Below, one piece after another: positions 31,051 to 40,823 of a DNA stretch of 64,000 bases. The translations under genes and the position numbers were made by a program. The DNA is from an uncultured Gammaproteobacteria bacterium. Lineage in GTDB: Bacteria; Pseudomonadota; Gammaproteobacteria; Ga0077536. The stretch spans positions 1 to 64,000 of the forward strand of contig CALKCL010000011.1 of the NCBI GenBank assembly GCA_938082545.1, read 5' to 3'. Under the pieces are notes generated by a model. It saw only the letters and a list, made by a program, of their open reading frames with translations. It did not search any database and was not told the origin of the DNA. How positions within the stretch are numbered: position 1 is the stretch's first letter; each line of letters opens with the position of its first letter.

Positions 31051-32185
31051 ATCTGTCAGTCCAGCTTTTGCCCATTAACTGGTTTGAGGGGAGAGTCGGA
31101 TCGAGTAATTTCTTAGCCGCCTGTGATCCAGTTACAGGCAACCCATCAGCTTGAAGCAGACCAATTTGTACTAATACCGATGCTTGATCCCAATAGATGT
31201 GTTCGTTGTAGAGCTTGTCGCCTCTAAAATTTACAATTGCAACAAGTGGGACCTCAACAAATTTCCTGGTAGGCTTTACACCTGGGAGCATCCACGGTAC
31301 TTCAGTCGTGTGTGTAAAAGAAAAAATCATCTCGTCGACTAATCTATCTATTCCTATAGTTCGTGACACAGGTATAAGTTTTGTATCCGGCGGGTTGGAA
31401 TTTATAAAAAAGTTCGAATAGAATTTTCTTAGATTTTTAAAGCCAACTCCTCCTGTCATAGTGGGTATGTGATTCACATAAGGTTGAGCAACCATGGTTT
31501 GCATCGTGGCATCTACATCCCTCTCATGGAACTCATATTGAGTATGGAGCTCCCATAACGCTACTAAGTCGTAAATAGGCCCGATAGTTGTTCGTAACAA
31601 TTGCAGATCGCGAGAGTGCGCGATCATTATGGCCGCTTTATTGTATTGGTTTGAGTGCTTTTCATAGAAATTTTCACTGCAGTCTGGGTAGAGATAACCT
31701 GTAAGATGTTTCTCTTTTTCCAAGCTTTTATTTATCTGCGCGGACGCCCCTTCATTTTCAGGAAGGTGCAGCAAACAGGGTGTTTTTTCATCTCTTAATT
31801 TTTCTACCGTTTTTGAGCAAATAGCTCCATAACAAATGACCCCTTTAATTTCGTCTTTCTTTGCAAATTCTGCCGCTTGGTCAATAGTGTCACCAAAACA
31901 TATTGTGGAAACTCCTCCAGAATGCCCCGACATGTTCAACACTGTGTTGACAGCGAGTGAAACAAACTCAGCTGTTCCCGAGTCGTCAGAAGTGATCGAC
32001 AAACAAATGTAGCCTTCTTCAGCATAAAGATGTCCGTTCTGTTCGATTTCAGACGCTGCAGTAGAAATGGGGTAATAAATTATAAGGCCAGGACTTTGTC
32101 CATTCTCAGGTCCGCTTACCCATGTATTTGTCGATATACCTTCGGTTTTTATCGGGTTAAAATAAGTAGTCAAGTTGTCCTCCAT
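31049..32185 (-). CDS. Dienelactone-hydrolase-like / SnoaL-like (NTF2-fold) fusion protein
   Basis: A 378-residue two-domain protein. Residues about 1-195 resemble a dienelactone hydrolase alpha/beta domain; residues about 205-378 resemble a SnoaL/NTF2-like domain (VALWELHTQYEFHERDVDAT onward). Such fusions occur widely but the substrate is unknown. The nucleophile region is present as STICFGDTID, but the usual aspartate and the histidine of GHGF/HAF are not found where I expect them (LHLPENEG, YPDCSENF), so the hydrolase domain may be inactive. The start at 32185 is chosen because a longer frame would run into the divergent flavin gene; 61 bp separate the two starts. Confidence 0.75.
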   Translation of the reverse strand: MEDNLTTYFNPIKTEGISTNTWVSGPENGQSPGLIIYYPISTAASEIEQNGHLYAEEGYICLSITSDDSGTAEFVSLAVNTVLNMSGHSGGVSTICFGDTIDQAAEFAKKDEIKGVICYGAICSKTVEKLRDEKTPCLLHLPENEGASAQINKSLEKEKHLTGYLYPDCSENFYEKHSNQYNKAAIMIAHSRDLQLLRTTIGPIYDLVALWELHTQYEFHERDVDATMQTMVAQPYVNHIPTMTGGVGFKNLRKFYSNFFINSNPPDTKLIPVSRTIGIDRLVDEMIFSFTHTTEVPWMLPGVKPTRKFVEVPLVAIVNFRGDKLYNEHIYWDQASVLVQIGLLQADGLPVTGSQAAKKLLDPTLPSNQLMGKSWTDR

Positions 32186-32246
32186 TTTCAGCTTTTTCGA
32201 TGATTCATCGTAACATGCTGGAGTTTTCTTTAGGTGAGGAAAAATA

Positions 32247-33371
32247 ATGAGACAGACTGAAAACGGAATGTTTGGCAAAAATCCATTTAAACTAGGAATT
32301 TTCTCTCCTAACTGTTCTGGTGGAATGGCAATCACGACGGTTCCTGAGAGATGGGATGCGAGTTGGAGTAACAATGTAAAACTTGCTGCTGTTTTAGACG
32401 ACGCTGGAATAGAATTTGCTCTACCTATTGCTAGATGGCTGGGTTATGGAGGGTCCACTGATTTTCAAGGGAGCTCGCTTGAAACCGTTACCTGGGCGAC
32501 CGGAATTTTGGCTAAGACAAAGGCATTAACAGTTTTTGCGACAGCACATACGGCTTTTTTTCACCCTTTAGTCGCGGCCAAGCAGTTCGCAACGATAGGT
32601 GAAATTGCCGAAGGTCGTTTTGGGTTGAATGTCGTTTGTGGTTGGAATCAGCCGGAATATGAAATGTTCGGCTTGAAACTTTCAGATAGTCATGATGAGC
32701 GTTATGCTTTGGGTTCGTCTTGGTTGAATGTAATGAAAAAAGCGTGGTCTAAAGATGGTGCATTTAACTGGAAAGATAGTTTCTTCAATATAAAAAATGG
32801 CCAATGCTCACCAAAACCATTCCTTAATAATTTACCACCCATAATGAACGCGGGATCATCTCCTCAAGGTCAGAGTTTCGCGGCCCAGAATTGTGATTTT
32901 TTATTCACAGTTATGCTCGATATTCCTTCAGGTAGCGAGATGGTTAAAAACATTCAGGCGATATCGAAAAGAGAATATCAGCGCACAATTGATGTTTTCA
33001 CTACAACCTATGTTGTGTGTCGGCCTACTATGAGCGAGTCTCTGGAATACCATCACCATTACGCCGTTGACAATGCTGATGGGCCTGCCGTGGATAAGCT
33101 CATGGAATTAATGGGAATGCATGCGCATTCGTTTCCTCGTGACCAAATAGCGTCTCTTAGAACTCATTTCGCAGGGGGGCACGGAGTTTATCCATTAATT
33201 GGCGACCCTGACACCGTGGCGGATGAGATAGAGCGAATAGCCACGGCTGGTTTTGGTGGCATCTCTATGACGTTTGTTAACTATCTAAAAGAGCTGCCGT
33301 TTTTTATCCAAGAGGTTATCCCCAGGCTAGAGGCTAAAGGCCTTAGGATCCCCGCAGTAACAGAAACTTAA
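32247..33371 (+). CDS. LLM-class flavin-dependent monooxygenase (RutA/SfnG-like)
   Basis: A 374-residue luciferase-like (FMN-dependent) monooxygenase. The family core is visible: PERWDASWSNNVKLAAVLDD, the LETVTWATGILAKT strand, FFHPLVAAKQFATI and FGLNVVCGWNQPEYEMFG. This resembles the RutA, SfnG and alkanesulfonate monooxygenase branch, so the substrate may be an N- or S-organic compound, but I cannot name it. AGGTGAGGA lies 6-14 bases before the ATG. It is divergent from the hydrolase/SnoaL fusion, hinting at a shared pathway. Confidence 0.85.
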   Translation: MRQTENGMFGKNPFKLGIFSPNCSGGMAITTVPERWDASWSNNVKLAAVLDDAGIEFALPIARWLGYGGSTDFQGSSLETVTWATGILAKTKALTVFATAHTAFFHPLVAAKQFATIGEIAEGRFGLNVVCGWNQPEYEMFGLKLSDSHDERYALGSSWLNVMKKAWSKDGAFNWKDSFFNIKNGQCSPKPFLNNLPPIMNAGSSPQGQSFAAQNCDFLFTVMLDIPSGSEMVKNIQAISKREYQRTIDVFTTTYVVCRPTMSESLEYHHHYAVDNADGPAVDKLMELMGMHAHSFPRDQIASLRTHFAGGHGVYPLIGDPDTVADEIERIATAGFGGISMTFVNYLKELPFFIQEVIPRLEAKGLRIPAVTET

Positions 33372-33395
33372 AAAAACTACTCAGGGCAGTTTTTT
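33370..33395. terminator. Bidirectional terminator between convergent genes
   Basis: AAAAAACT (ending at 33378) pairs with AGTTTTTT (33388-33395) with partial inner pairing, giving A- and T-runs on both strands. It sits exactly between the stops of the flavin monooxygenase and the reverse-strand GST gene. Confidence 0.5.
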
Positions 33396-34023
33396 ATAAT
33401 TGCGAACTTGGCCTAGTCGATACCACTTTATGCCATCGCTCAATATTTTTGCTTTCAGGCGGGAGTTCTAGGCCAACTCTTTTTGCGAAGTCTAACGCGC
33501 ATAATGCTGTAATATCAGCCGCAGTAAAGCGGTCAATGGCTAGAAATTCGCTTTTCCCCAACTGTTTTTCAAGTTTTTTGAAAAACCACTCAGCACGAGC
33601 CTTCCCTCGTCCTACTAAGTCAGGAATGGTGGATATACCAGAGAAACCTGGCATCGCTCGGTTTTTAAAGATTTCATTCTGATTCCTGAAGAATTCTCCA
33701 ATAGCTTGCATGCCTTGCATTTCGCAGAACCGCTCCCAAGACCCTACAGTCGCAATCTCAATGGGGTCCATGCCGAGTAAATTTGGCTCAGGGTAAAGTG
33801 ATTCAAGGTATACGAATATGCAAGGCGCTTCTGTTATGACAGTCCCATCATCCAGTTCTAAGGCAGGTAGGGTGCCCCAAGGGTTAATAGCTAAGTAATC
33901 ATCTTTGAGGTTCTCGCCATCTATAATGCTGACTTCGATGCTGGGTATATCTAATCCTTTCTCGGCAATAAAAATTCTAGCTCTTCTAGGGTTTGGCGCC
34001 ATCCCGCAGTCGTATAGTTTCAT
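33394..34023 (-). CDS. Glutathione S-transferase family protein
   Basis: A 209-residue GST: N-terminal thioredoxin-like domain (residues 1-80) beginning MKLYDCGMAPNPRRARIF, with the conserved cis-proline region NPWGTLPALELDDG and the glutathione-contact TEAPCIFVYLE, then an all-helical domain with the N-capping FTAADITALCALDFAKRVGL. The substrate is unknown; the class is probably near theta/beta types with an N-terminal serine/asparagine region. It stands between two luciferase-like oxidoreductases in an accessory-metabolism stretch. Confidence 0.88.
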   Translation of the reverse strand: MKLYDCGMAPNPRRARIFIAEKGLDIPSIEVSIIDGENLKDDYLAINPWGTLPALELDDGTVITEAPCIFVYLESLYPEPNLLGMDPIEIATVGSWERFCEMQGMQAIGEFFRNQNEIFKNRAMPGFSGISTIPDLVGRGKARAEWFFKKLEKQLGKSEFLAIDRFTAADITALCALDFAKRVGLELPPESKNIERWHKVVSTRPSSQL

Positions 34024-34196
34024 TTCCTTTCCTCTCCCATATGTTCTGACCTTGCGCTATTAGTCGATTCGTGTATTTTGAAAAATATTTTGTTGAATCG
34101 GTCATGATTCTTAAATGCAATCAGCTTTAGCTCTTTGTATTGTATACCTTTATCCTAAGGTTGCTAGTCTGGCCGCTTATCTGTCATGATGACCCT

Positions 34197-34658
34197 ATGA
34201 AAAATATATTACTAAGAGTTCTACTGACATCCTGCTTAATAAGTATTGGCGTTAGTTCAGGGGCTGCCAATATAAAAGACGTAAAAAGGCTAAAGTTGCT
34301 TCGGATGTGTGAGGGGTGCGATCTTAGTGAGGCAAAATTGCGCTATGAAGACCTAAAAAATGCAGTTTTGACTAACGCCAACTTTTCAGGGGCTGATCTT
34401 AAAGCTGCCGATCTTAGTGGAGCAAACTTAACAGGTGCAAATTTTAGCAACGCTGACTTATCAGAAGCCGATTTGAATGGTGCTGTCTTGTTTGGTGCAG
34501 ACTTGCGCGGTGCAAACCTTTACAACGCTAACCTGATGCGGGCAGATCTGCGACAAGCTGATCTCTCTACCATCGATATAGACCCTTCGCGTCTTGTTGA
34601 AGCGACTGTCTGTGGAACTAAAACAATGGCAGGTGTTCAGAATAGAGATTGTAGCTGA
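34197..34658 (+). CDS. Exported pentapeptide-repeat protein
   Basis: A 153-residue protein with a signal peptide (about residues 1-23, ending GAA) and then about fifteen A(D/N)Lxx pentapeptide units (about residues 40-125) that form a right-handed quadrilateral beta-helix, for example ADLSGANLTGANFSNADLSE. Two cysteines lie before the helix (CEGC) and two after it. The start at 34197 is chosen because it gives a proper signal peptide. Function of such small periplasmic pentapeptide proteins is unknown. Confidence 0.8.
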   Translation: MKNILLRVLLTSCLISIGVSSGAANIKDVKRLKLLRMCEGCDLSEAKLRYEDLKNAVLTNANFSGADLKAADLSGANLTGANFSNADLSEADLNGAVLFGADLRGANLYNANLMRADLRQADLSTIDIDPSRLVEATVCGTKTMAGVQNRDCS

Positions 34659-34710
34659 GTTGCACAATTGCGAACTGCTTTCTCGTTGCCCGATTGAGTC
34701 TCTTTAACTT

Positions 34711-35706
34711 ATGAAACATTACTCATTACTTGACCTTGCACCTGTGAACGAAGGTGATACTCCTGCAATAGCATTTGCTAACGCTGCCGATCTGGCAAGA
34801 CATGCAGAGGATTGGGGCTATCAACGTTATTGGTTGGCCGAACATCACAATATGGCAGGGATTGCTAGCGCAGCAACTTCTCTTGTCATAGGGCATGTGG
34901 CTTCCAAAACCAAATCTATCCGTGTTGGTTCCGGTGGTGTCATGTTACCTAATCATTCGCCCTTAGTCATCGCAGAGCAGTTCGGCACATTGGAGTCACT
35001 TTATCCAGGACGGATAGATCTTGGGGTAGGGCGAGCGCCAGGTAGTGATATGACGACCGCAAGAGCTCTTAGGCGCAATCTAGAGTCGAACCCTGATAGA
35101 TTCTTAGAAGATGTTTCTGAACTGCAATCCTTTTTCGAACCCGTCGGAGCTAATCAAAGTGTGCAAGCTGTTCCGGGTGGTGGCTTAGAAATCCCTATTT
35201 GGATCTTGGGGTCCAGCTTATTCGGAGCTCAGGTAGCTGCTGCGATGGGATTACCTTTTGCTTTTGCCTCCCACTTTGCCCCAGATGCCTTGTTGTCAGC
35301 CATAGACGTCTACCGCTCTCGTTTTCGACCGTCAGCTTCATTGTCTCAGCCTCACTTGATGATAGGTGTGAATTTTTTTGCCGCAGACACAGAAGAAGAA
35401 GCTCGTAAGCTCTTCACCTCTTTACAAATACAGTTCACCAACTTATTCAGAGGTAGCCCAGGTAAACTCCAGCCACCTAATGATTCGATGGAGGATTATT
35501 GGAGTCCTTCGGAACGTGCGGGAGTGGGTCACGCTCTTCAGTATGCCGTTGTGGGAACTGCGGATACGGCTGGAGAAAAAATGCAGAAATTATTAGACAC
35601 GACAGGTGCGGATGAAGTCATGTTTACTGCACAAATTTTTGACCATGAAGCGCGTCTGAAATCTTTTCAAATTGCGGCGCATGTTGCTTCAAAGCTAATT
35701 AGTTAG
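34711..35706 (+). CDS. LLM-class flavin oxidoreductase, YhbW/MsnO8-like
   Basis: A 331-residue luciferase-like oxidoreductase of the YhbW type. Recognised by [18 protein letters not shown], then [19 protein letters not shown] (about residues 49-67), [20 protein letters not shown] and [17 protein letters not shown]. Natural substrate is unknown for this group. It is 52 bp after the pentapeptide gene and could share its transcript. Confidence 0.88.
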   Translation: MKHYSLLDLAPVNEGDTPAIAFANAADLARHAEDWGYQRYWLAEHHNMAGIASAATSLVIGHVASKTKSIRVGSGGVMLPNHSPLVIAEQFGTLESLYPGRIDLGVGRAPGSDMTTARALRRNLESNPDRFLEDVSELQSFFEPVGANQSVQAVPGGGLEIPIWILGSSLFGAQVAAAMGLPFAFASHFAPDALLSAIDVYRSRFRPSASLSQPHLMIGVNFFAADTEEEARKLFTSLQIQFTNLFRGSPGKLQPPNDSMEDYWSPSERAGVGHALQYAVVGTADTAGEKMQKLLDTTGADEVMFTAQIFDHEARLKSFQIAAHVASKLIS

Positions 35707-35739
35707 CCTTGAAGTGCTAAGAGCCTTGCGACCTTAGTT

Positions 35740-35985
35740 TCAGTGATCAAGCTTGTTATGTGCGCCGTCACATAAGACCCCATTCTGAGAATATTTGCAT
35801 CCGCAGAAGTAAACAGTTTTTGTTTCTTTAGCCTCATATTTTACAGGTGAAAACCCACTCCCTTTGTGAGCACCATCGCAAAAAGGCTGGTTCTTGCTCT
35901 GTCCGCATGAGCACCAGAAATAGCTTTTCCCTTCATCAACCACAATTTTAAAAGGTGCTGTTTGAACGATTACAGGCTTGTCCAT
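35740..35985 (-). CDS. CDGSH iron-sulfur domain protein
   Basis: An 81-residue protein with two tandem CDGSH-type motifs that each bind a [2Fe-2S] cluster by three cysteines and one histidine: CSCGQSKNQPFCDGAH and CGCKYSQNGVLCDGAH. Bacterial tandem-CDGSH proteins are thought to act in electron transfer or iron/redox homeostasis. It is a single short reverse-strand gene between a flavin oxidoreductase and argC. Confidence 0.9.
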   Translation of the reverse strand: MDKPVIVQTAPFKIVVDEGKSYFWCSCGQSKNQPFCDGAHKGSGFSPVKYEAKETKTVYFCGCKYSQNGVLCDGAHNKLDH

Positions 35986-36048
35986 AGTTTTCCCCTAAAT
36001 GAATGAGCAGTGTTTTGACCGTCAGCGCTTGGTTTTATTGATAAGTTA

Positions 36049-36999
36049 TCACGTGAGTGTTGTTTTCTCATCCATATTAAGTAACAAGTTTATAGTTTGC
36101 ACAACTTGACCCGATGCACCTTTGCCTAAGTTATCAAGTTGAGAGACGAGCATTACTTGATCTTCTTTTTCATTATGGAGCACGTATATTTTCAAATTAT
36201 TAGTCCCGTTTAGAGTCTGCGGATCGAGTTTTTCCAAGCGTTTTATTTCATTAAGATCAGCGATCTGGATGAAGTATTCATCTACGTAATGTTGATTATA
36301 TAGTTCGATTAAATCGGCGGCAGACCAAACATTGGCCAACGTGCGCAAATTCAATGGGATGTTAACAAGCATCCCTTGTAAATAAGGACCAACTGATGGA
36401 GAAAAAACTGGAGAGTAATCTATCCCTGCTAGTTGCTGAATCTCAGGCAGATGCTTATGATTTAAGTGCAGCCCATAAGAGAATCCATCTTTCCCTAATT
36501 GGGTAGAGTTTCGCTCGAAATCCGCAATGAGACTTTTGCCTCCTCCAGAGTAGCCCGAAATAGCATGAATCGATAAAGGATGATCGCGTGGGATAACTTC
36601 TCTAGAGATTAATGGATATAGGAGGCTTATCGCCCCAATTGCATAACATCCTGGATTGGTTATTCTCTTACTTTCTTTGATGGCTTTTCTTTGCTGAGGG
36701 CCGTATTCAGTGAAGCCATAAGTCCATCCGTCGGTTACCCTATGAGCACTGGAAGCATCGATGATGACTGTCTCTGGATCTTCAGTTAGCGATACTGCCT
36801 CAATGGCGGCGGCATCCGGAAGACAAAGAATGGCAATGTCTGTCTCATTTAATGCGTTCTTTCTTACTATCTTATCTTTGCGATCTCGAGAGTTAAGTTG
36901 AATCAGTTCGATATCGTTTCTCGTTTCTAGTCTTTGAGAAATATGTAATCCAGTTGTACCTGCTTCACCATCGATAAAAACTTTTTTCCTGTTTGCCAT
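36049..36999 (-). CDS. argC: N-acetyl-gamma-glutamyl-phosphate reductase
   Basis: Third step of arginine synthesis: NADPH-dependent reduction of N-acetylglutamyl 5-phosphate to the semialdehyde. The 316-residue protein is the short ArgC type 2. It has the nucleotide loop DGEAGTTGLHIS near the N-terminus, the catalytic cysteine in NPGCYAIG (Cys118) and SGYSGGGKSLI. No other arg gene is in the window, so it stands alone. Confidence 0.94.
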   Translation of the reverse strand: MANRKKVFIDGEAGTTGLHISQRLETRNDIELIQLNSRDRKDKIVRKNALNETDIAILCLPDAAAIEAVSLTEDPETVIIDASSAHRVTDGWTYGFTEYGPQQRKAIKESKRITNPGCYAIGAISLLYPLISREVIPRDHPLSIHAISGYSGGGKSLIADFERNSTQLGKDGFSYGLHLNHKHLPEIQQLAGIDYSPVFSPSVGPYLQGMLVNIPLNLRTLANVWSAADLIELYNQHYVDEYFIQIADLNEIKRLEKLDPQTLNGTNNLKIYVLHNEKEDQVMLVSQLDNLGKGASGQVVQTINLLLNMDEKTTLT

Positions 37000-37168
37000 A
37001 ACTACCGCCTAGAGTGATTTTCATACATAAATTTCTACATTATGCCCTTTTACAAAAAGGCACATTACTGAGCCCCACTATTTAGCATGGCAATGGATTG
37101 GCTTTGCAAGTTTTTAGGGTTTTAATTTTGTGAGAAGAAGTCAATTCGTCGTCGTCAAACTATCTAGG

Positions 37169-37174
37169 TATAAT
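37169..37174 (+). promoter_or_regulatory. Candidate -10 for the EmrAB-like operon
   Basis: A perfect TATAAT hexamer 45 bp before the HlyD-type start codon, in the 219-bp argC-efflux divergent region. The matching -35 is weak (TTCGTC at 37145-37150 with 18-bp spacing). Confidence 0.3.
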
Positions 37175-37218
37175 AACCGATTCGACTTTTATTTCTGACT
37201 CGCCCAGGGAGATAACTT

Positions 37219-38214
37219 ATGCGCTCCAAGCGCTTTTGGTTCACCGTAGTTTTTAGCTGCCTCACGGGGGTTAGCATAGCGGTTTTTTTTGATTATCGAG
37301 ACGCGCACCCTATAACTGAGGATGCTTATGTAAAAGCACATATCGTTAGTATTGCCTCGAGGGTATCGGGTCCAGTACTTCTCATGCATGTGTCGGATAA
37401 TGAGTATGTTAAAGAAGGTCAACTTCTTTTTGAGCTTGAGCCATCGAGTTTCGAAACAGATACTGATGAAGCTTTAGCAAATTACCGGATAGCCTTGCAG
37501 AAGAATGCAGCGAGGAAAGCGATGGTTGAGTCCGCTAGATCATATGTACAAGAGAATATGGTTGTATTAGCAAGAGCTAAAAGAACTTTTGAACGGGCTA
37601 CTGCTCTAGCTGAGTCTGAGCTTATCTCTGAATCTAAGTTTGATTTGGCTGCGGCAGATCATGCTACGGCGTTAGCTTCTTTAAGGAGCGCAAAAGCAGA
37701 CCTTTTACGAGCCGAAAGTGAACTAGGTGTTTTGGGAGAAAACAACCCGATAATAAAAGCGGCGGAGGCACGATTACAATCTGCAAAATTAGAGCTTAGC
37801 TTTACGAAGGTATACGCTCCTGTCTCTGGTTGGGTGACTAATCTGTCTTTGAGATCAGGAGAAATGGTTATCGCTGAGCGTGCTCAATTTTCTATAGTTG
37901 ACGATGCTGCATGGTGGGTGGAAGCTAATTTCAAGGAAGTTGACCTAAAGCGGATGAGGTCCAACCAATTAGCAAGCATTAGAATAGATATGTACCCAGA
38001 CCTTCGCTTATCAGGGAAAGTAAGCAGTCTAGGTGCAGGCTCTGGTGCAGTATTTTCTCTGCTCCCACCTGAAAATGCCACAGGCAATTGGGTAAAAATT
38101 ACCCAGAGATTTCCAGTAACGATCTCCCTTGATAGGACTGAAGGTGAAGAAATTTTTTCTAGACCGCTGCGAGTGGGTTCTAGCGCCGTGGTAACTGTCC
38201 ACGTCGACCCTTGA
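37219..38214 (+). CDS. HlyD/EmrA-type membrane fusion protein
   Basis: The periplasmic adaptor of a tripartite drug efflux pump. The 331-residue protein has one N-terminal membrane helix (about residues 6-23), a biotinyl-lipoyl half (HIVSIASRVSGPVLLMHVSD), a long coiled-coil hairpin (about residues 75-170), and the second lipoyl half with VYAPVSGWVTNLSLRSGEMV. GGGAGA lies upstream of the ATG. It overlaps the following transporter gene by 4 bp, an EmrA-EmrB style pair; an outer-membrane channel gene is not adjacent. Confidence 0.9.
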   Translation: MRSKRFWFTVVFSCLTGVSIAVFFDYRDAHPITEDAYVKAHIVSIASRVSGPVLLMHVSDNEYVKEGQLLFELEPSSFETDTDEALANYRIALQKNAARKAMVESARSYVQENMVVLARAKRTFERATALAESELISESKFDLAAADHATALASLRSAKADLLRAESELGVLGENNPIIKAAEARLQSAKLELSFTKVYAPVSGWVTNLSLRSGEMVIAERAQFSIVDDAAWWVEANFKEVDLKRMRSNQLASIRIDMYPDLRLSGKVSSLGAGSGAVFSLLPPENATGNWVKITQRFPVTISLDRTEGEEIFSRPLRVGSSAVVTVHVDP

Positions 38215-39749
38215 GCGCACAGCTTGCTGGGAGTGACGAAAAACCAAGCATTGGTTTGGTGATCGGCGTCATGCTGGTTGCAACTATTGAAACCCTGGAC
38301 ATTACGGTCGTTAATATCGCCTTACCACATATTATGGGTAGCTTTGGAGCGACGCCAGATCAAGTGACCTGGATGATCACATCGTATGTAATTGCGACTG
38401 TGATTGTAATGCCAATTACAGGGTATTTTGTTTCACGGTTTGGTCGGCAAATGACTATGTATGTCGGGGTCATAGGGTTTACTGTTGCCTCTGTGGCATG
38501 CGGATTTTCGTGGAGTCTAGCATCGCTAGTTTTCTTTCGCTTTTTGCAAGGCGCCTTTGGTGCAGTACTTGTGCCTATCTCCCAATCTATTTTACTAGCT
38601 GCTTTCCCTCGAGAAAAGGCCAATCAGGCTATGGCTATTTGGGGTTTGGCGATTATGGTGGCGCCTGTTATGGGACCCGTCATCGGTGGGTACATTACGG
38701 AGCAATGGACATGGCAGTGGGTATTTTTCATAAATATTCCTCTGGGTTTGTTAGCGCTTTTCCTCGTATTTGATAAAAATGCACCGATTTATACAGGGAA
38801 AAAAGTTGATGCCGATTGGGGAGGGTTTTTGCTTTTGGCTATCGCGTTAGCATCATTTCAAACTGTTCTCGATCAAGGACATATGAGACATTGGTTTGAG
38901 TCAAAATTCGTGTGGTTTTTTTCTTGGCTTGCGCTATGCTCATTTGTATCTTTCGTTGTTAGAGCGCGTGGGAGAACTGATAACTTTGTGGATGTCCGTC
39001 TTTTTTCAGATAGGAATTTTACATTTGGCTGTTTACTAATGGCGGGGTATGGAATGGCTATGTATTCTAACATTGTGATGTGGCCGTTGTTGGCGCAATC
39101 AGTGTTTAATTATCCAGCTGATCAAGCTGGATGGATAATGGCACCGCGTGGACTGGTCAGCGCAGTGCTGATGATAGCTATTAGTGCGTGGATAGCTCCT
39201 CGAGTTGATACCCGATGGATTATGGCGATAGGGTTAATTCTTTCCGCATTAGCCGCTTACTCAATGAGCACGTTGTCATTAGAAGCTGGCAGAATGTCTT
39301 TGATCGTCCCAGGTCTTATTATGGGGTTGGCAATGGCTTGTGTGTTTGCTCAGTTATCAACATCAACTTTTGCTAATATTGCTCCCGAAAAAAGCTCAGA
39401 TGCCGCCGGGATTTATAATGCTGTCAGAGGGATAGGTGGCTCTATAGGAATTGCTATCACCAGCACTTTTCTGGTGCAAAGGGAACAAGTTTATTGGCAA
39501 CATTTAGGCTCTAACGTTAGCGATTTAAATTCTGCAGCCTACCTCTGGGTAGAGAAAAACGGGATGGGACTCGAGGACTCTATTGCTGCGAGAAGGTTAG
39601 CTGAGGAGGTTTCCCGACATGCGGAAATATTATCATTTAATGATGTTTTTACTCTTATTGGGATAATGTTTTTATCCTTGCTTCCGCTGCTGTTCTTTAT
39701 GAACAACACACTAACAGGGCGACATTGGTTGTCTAAACTGAAGAAATAG
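38211..39749 (+). CDS. DHA2 family multidrug efflux MFS transporter (EmrB-like)
   Basis: A 512-residue drug:proton antiporter with 14 predicted helices. Signatures: LDITVVNIALPHIMGSFGAT in helix 1, the GYFVSRFGRQMTMYVGV loop (motif A-like), GPVIGGYITEQWTWQWVFFI (motif C region) and WIMAPRG. The start is a TTG overlapping the stop of the HlyD gene (TTGA), implying coupled translation. The substrate is unknown. Confidence 0.9.
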   Translation: MSAQLAGSDEKPSIGLVIGVMLVATIETLDITVVNIALPHIMGSFGATPDQVTWMITSYVIATVIVMPITGYFVSRFGRQMTMYVGVIGFTVASVACGFSWSLASLVFFRFLQGAFGAVLVPISQSILLAAFPREKANQAMAIWGLAIMVAPVMGPVIGGYITEQWTWQWVFFINIPLGLLALFLVFDKNAPIYTGKKVDADWGGFLLLAIALASFQTVLDQGHMRHWFESKFVWFFSWLALCSFVSFVVRARGRTDNFVDVRLFSDRNFTFGCLLMAGYGMAMYSNIVMWPLLAQSVFNYPADQAGWIMAPRGLVSAVLMIAISAWIAPRVDTRWIMAIGLILSALAAYSMSTLSLEAGRMSLIVPGLIMGLAMACVFAQLSTSTFANIAPEKSSDAAGIYNAVRGIGGSIGIAITSTFLVQREQVYWQHLGSNVSDLNSAAYLWVEKNGMGLEDSIAARRLAEEVSRHAEILSFNDVFTLIGIMFLSLLPLLFFMNNTLTGRHWLSKLKK

Positions 39750-39755
39750 ACACCC

Positions 39756-40598
39756 TCAAAATTCGGGTTCTTCCCACCAGGGAAAGAAATCTGGAAGGTT
39801 GGTGTTTACTGAATCTGAAAATTTTGGATCACGCTTGTCGAGGAATGCGTTGATCCCTTCTTTCGCATCGTCAGATTGACCTAGATGAAAAATTGCTTTG
39901 GAGTCAATTTTGTGGGCTTGCTTAGGATGCGTCTCTCCTAGCATTCGCCACATCATTTGCCGTGTCATTGTCACTGAAACTGCCGATGTATGGAAAGCAA
40001 TTTCTCGGGCTATTTCTGTTGCACGTTCTAAAAGTGATTCAGGCGGTACTATCTCGGAAACCAGTCCACCATCTTTGGCTTCTTCTGCGCCGAAGACACG
40101 ACCTGAATAGCTCCATTCTAAAGCTTTTGAAATGCCAACTATTCTGGGGAGAAACCAACTCGAACAAGCTTCAGGTACAATTCCTCTTCTCACGAAAACT
40201 AGGCCAAACTTAGCTTGTGTAGAAGCAATACGGATATCCATTGGGAGGGTCATTGTGGCGCCGACACCAACAGCTGGGCCGTTAATAGCAGCGATCACCG
40301 GCTTTTTACAATCATAGAGCCTCAATGTTAGTTTGCCTCCGCCGTCGCGATGAGAATCTGCAGAGCCTTTTTTCTGGAATGTTTTTGAACCTTCAGAAAG
40401 ATCTGCCCCAGCGCAAAATCCTCGTCCAGATCCTGTGAATATTATTGCCCTAATGTTGTCGTTTGTGTCTGCGTCCTCCAACACCTTGAGAAGTTCATGC
40501 AACATGTTTGCATTGAAAGCGTTTAAGCGCTCTGGTCTATTTAGGGTAACGGTCAGTACTTTGGAGTCGATAGAACAGTGAATATCTTCATAGCTCAC
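39756..40598 (-). CDS. Enoyl-CoA hydratase/isomerase family protein
   Basis: A 280-residue crotonase-fold enzyme acting on acyl-CoA. It has LNRPERLNAFNANML, the oxyanion-hole segment GSGRGFCAGADLSEG (about residues 56-70) and a catalytic-type glutamate in RRGIVPEACSSWFLP (about residue 147), as in enoyl-CoA hydratases. The specific substrate is not evident. It stands alone, convergent with the efflux operon 6 bp away, and 225 bp of sequence without a gene lie between it and the tRNA-Arg. Confidence 0.88.
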   Translation of the reverse strand: MSYEDIHCSIDSKVLTVTLNRPERLNAFNANMLHELLKVLEDADTNDNIRAIIFTGSGRGFCAGADLSEGSKTFQKKGSADSHRDGGGKLTLRLYDCKKPVIAAINGPAVGVGATMTLPMDIRIASTQAKFGLVFVRRGIVPEACSSWFLPRIVGISKALEWSYSGRVFGAEEAKDGGLVSEIVPPESLLERATEIAREIAFHTSAVSVTMTRQMMWRMLGETHPKQAHKIDSKAIFHLGQSDDAKEGINAFLDKRDPKFSDSVNTNLPDFFPWWEEPEF

Positions 40599-40823
40599 GA
40601 TGATAGCCTCCTATTATTCAGGATTCTCTATTAGTTAAATACTCTTACATTCAAGTAAACACCGCAACAGTTGCAACGAGAGAGCCTGATTATTCTTTTG
40701 CTGTACTATTTTGGTTGTGTCTCTAACAAATAGCGTCAATTGCGATCATGAGAAAATTGTCTGTTCGACTACGACAGGTAGCCTATTCTTTTTGGTACAG
40801 GTTTAATTTGATGACTTAAAAAC

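Noticed and set aside
32186..32374. Longer N-terminus for the hydrolase/SnoaL fusion
   Set aside because: It would overlap the start of the divergent flavin monooxygenase gene, whose N-terminus is well conserved.
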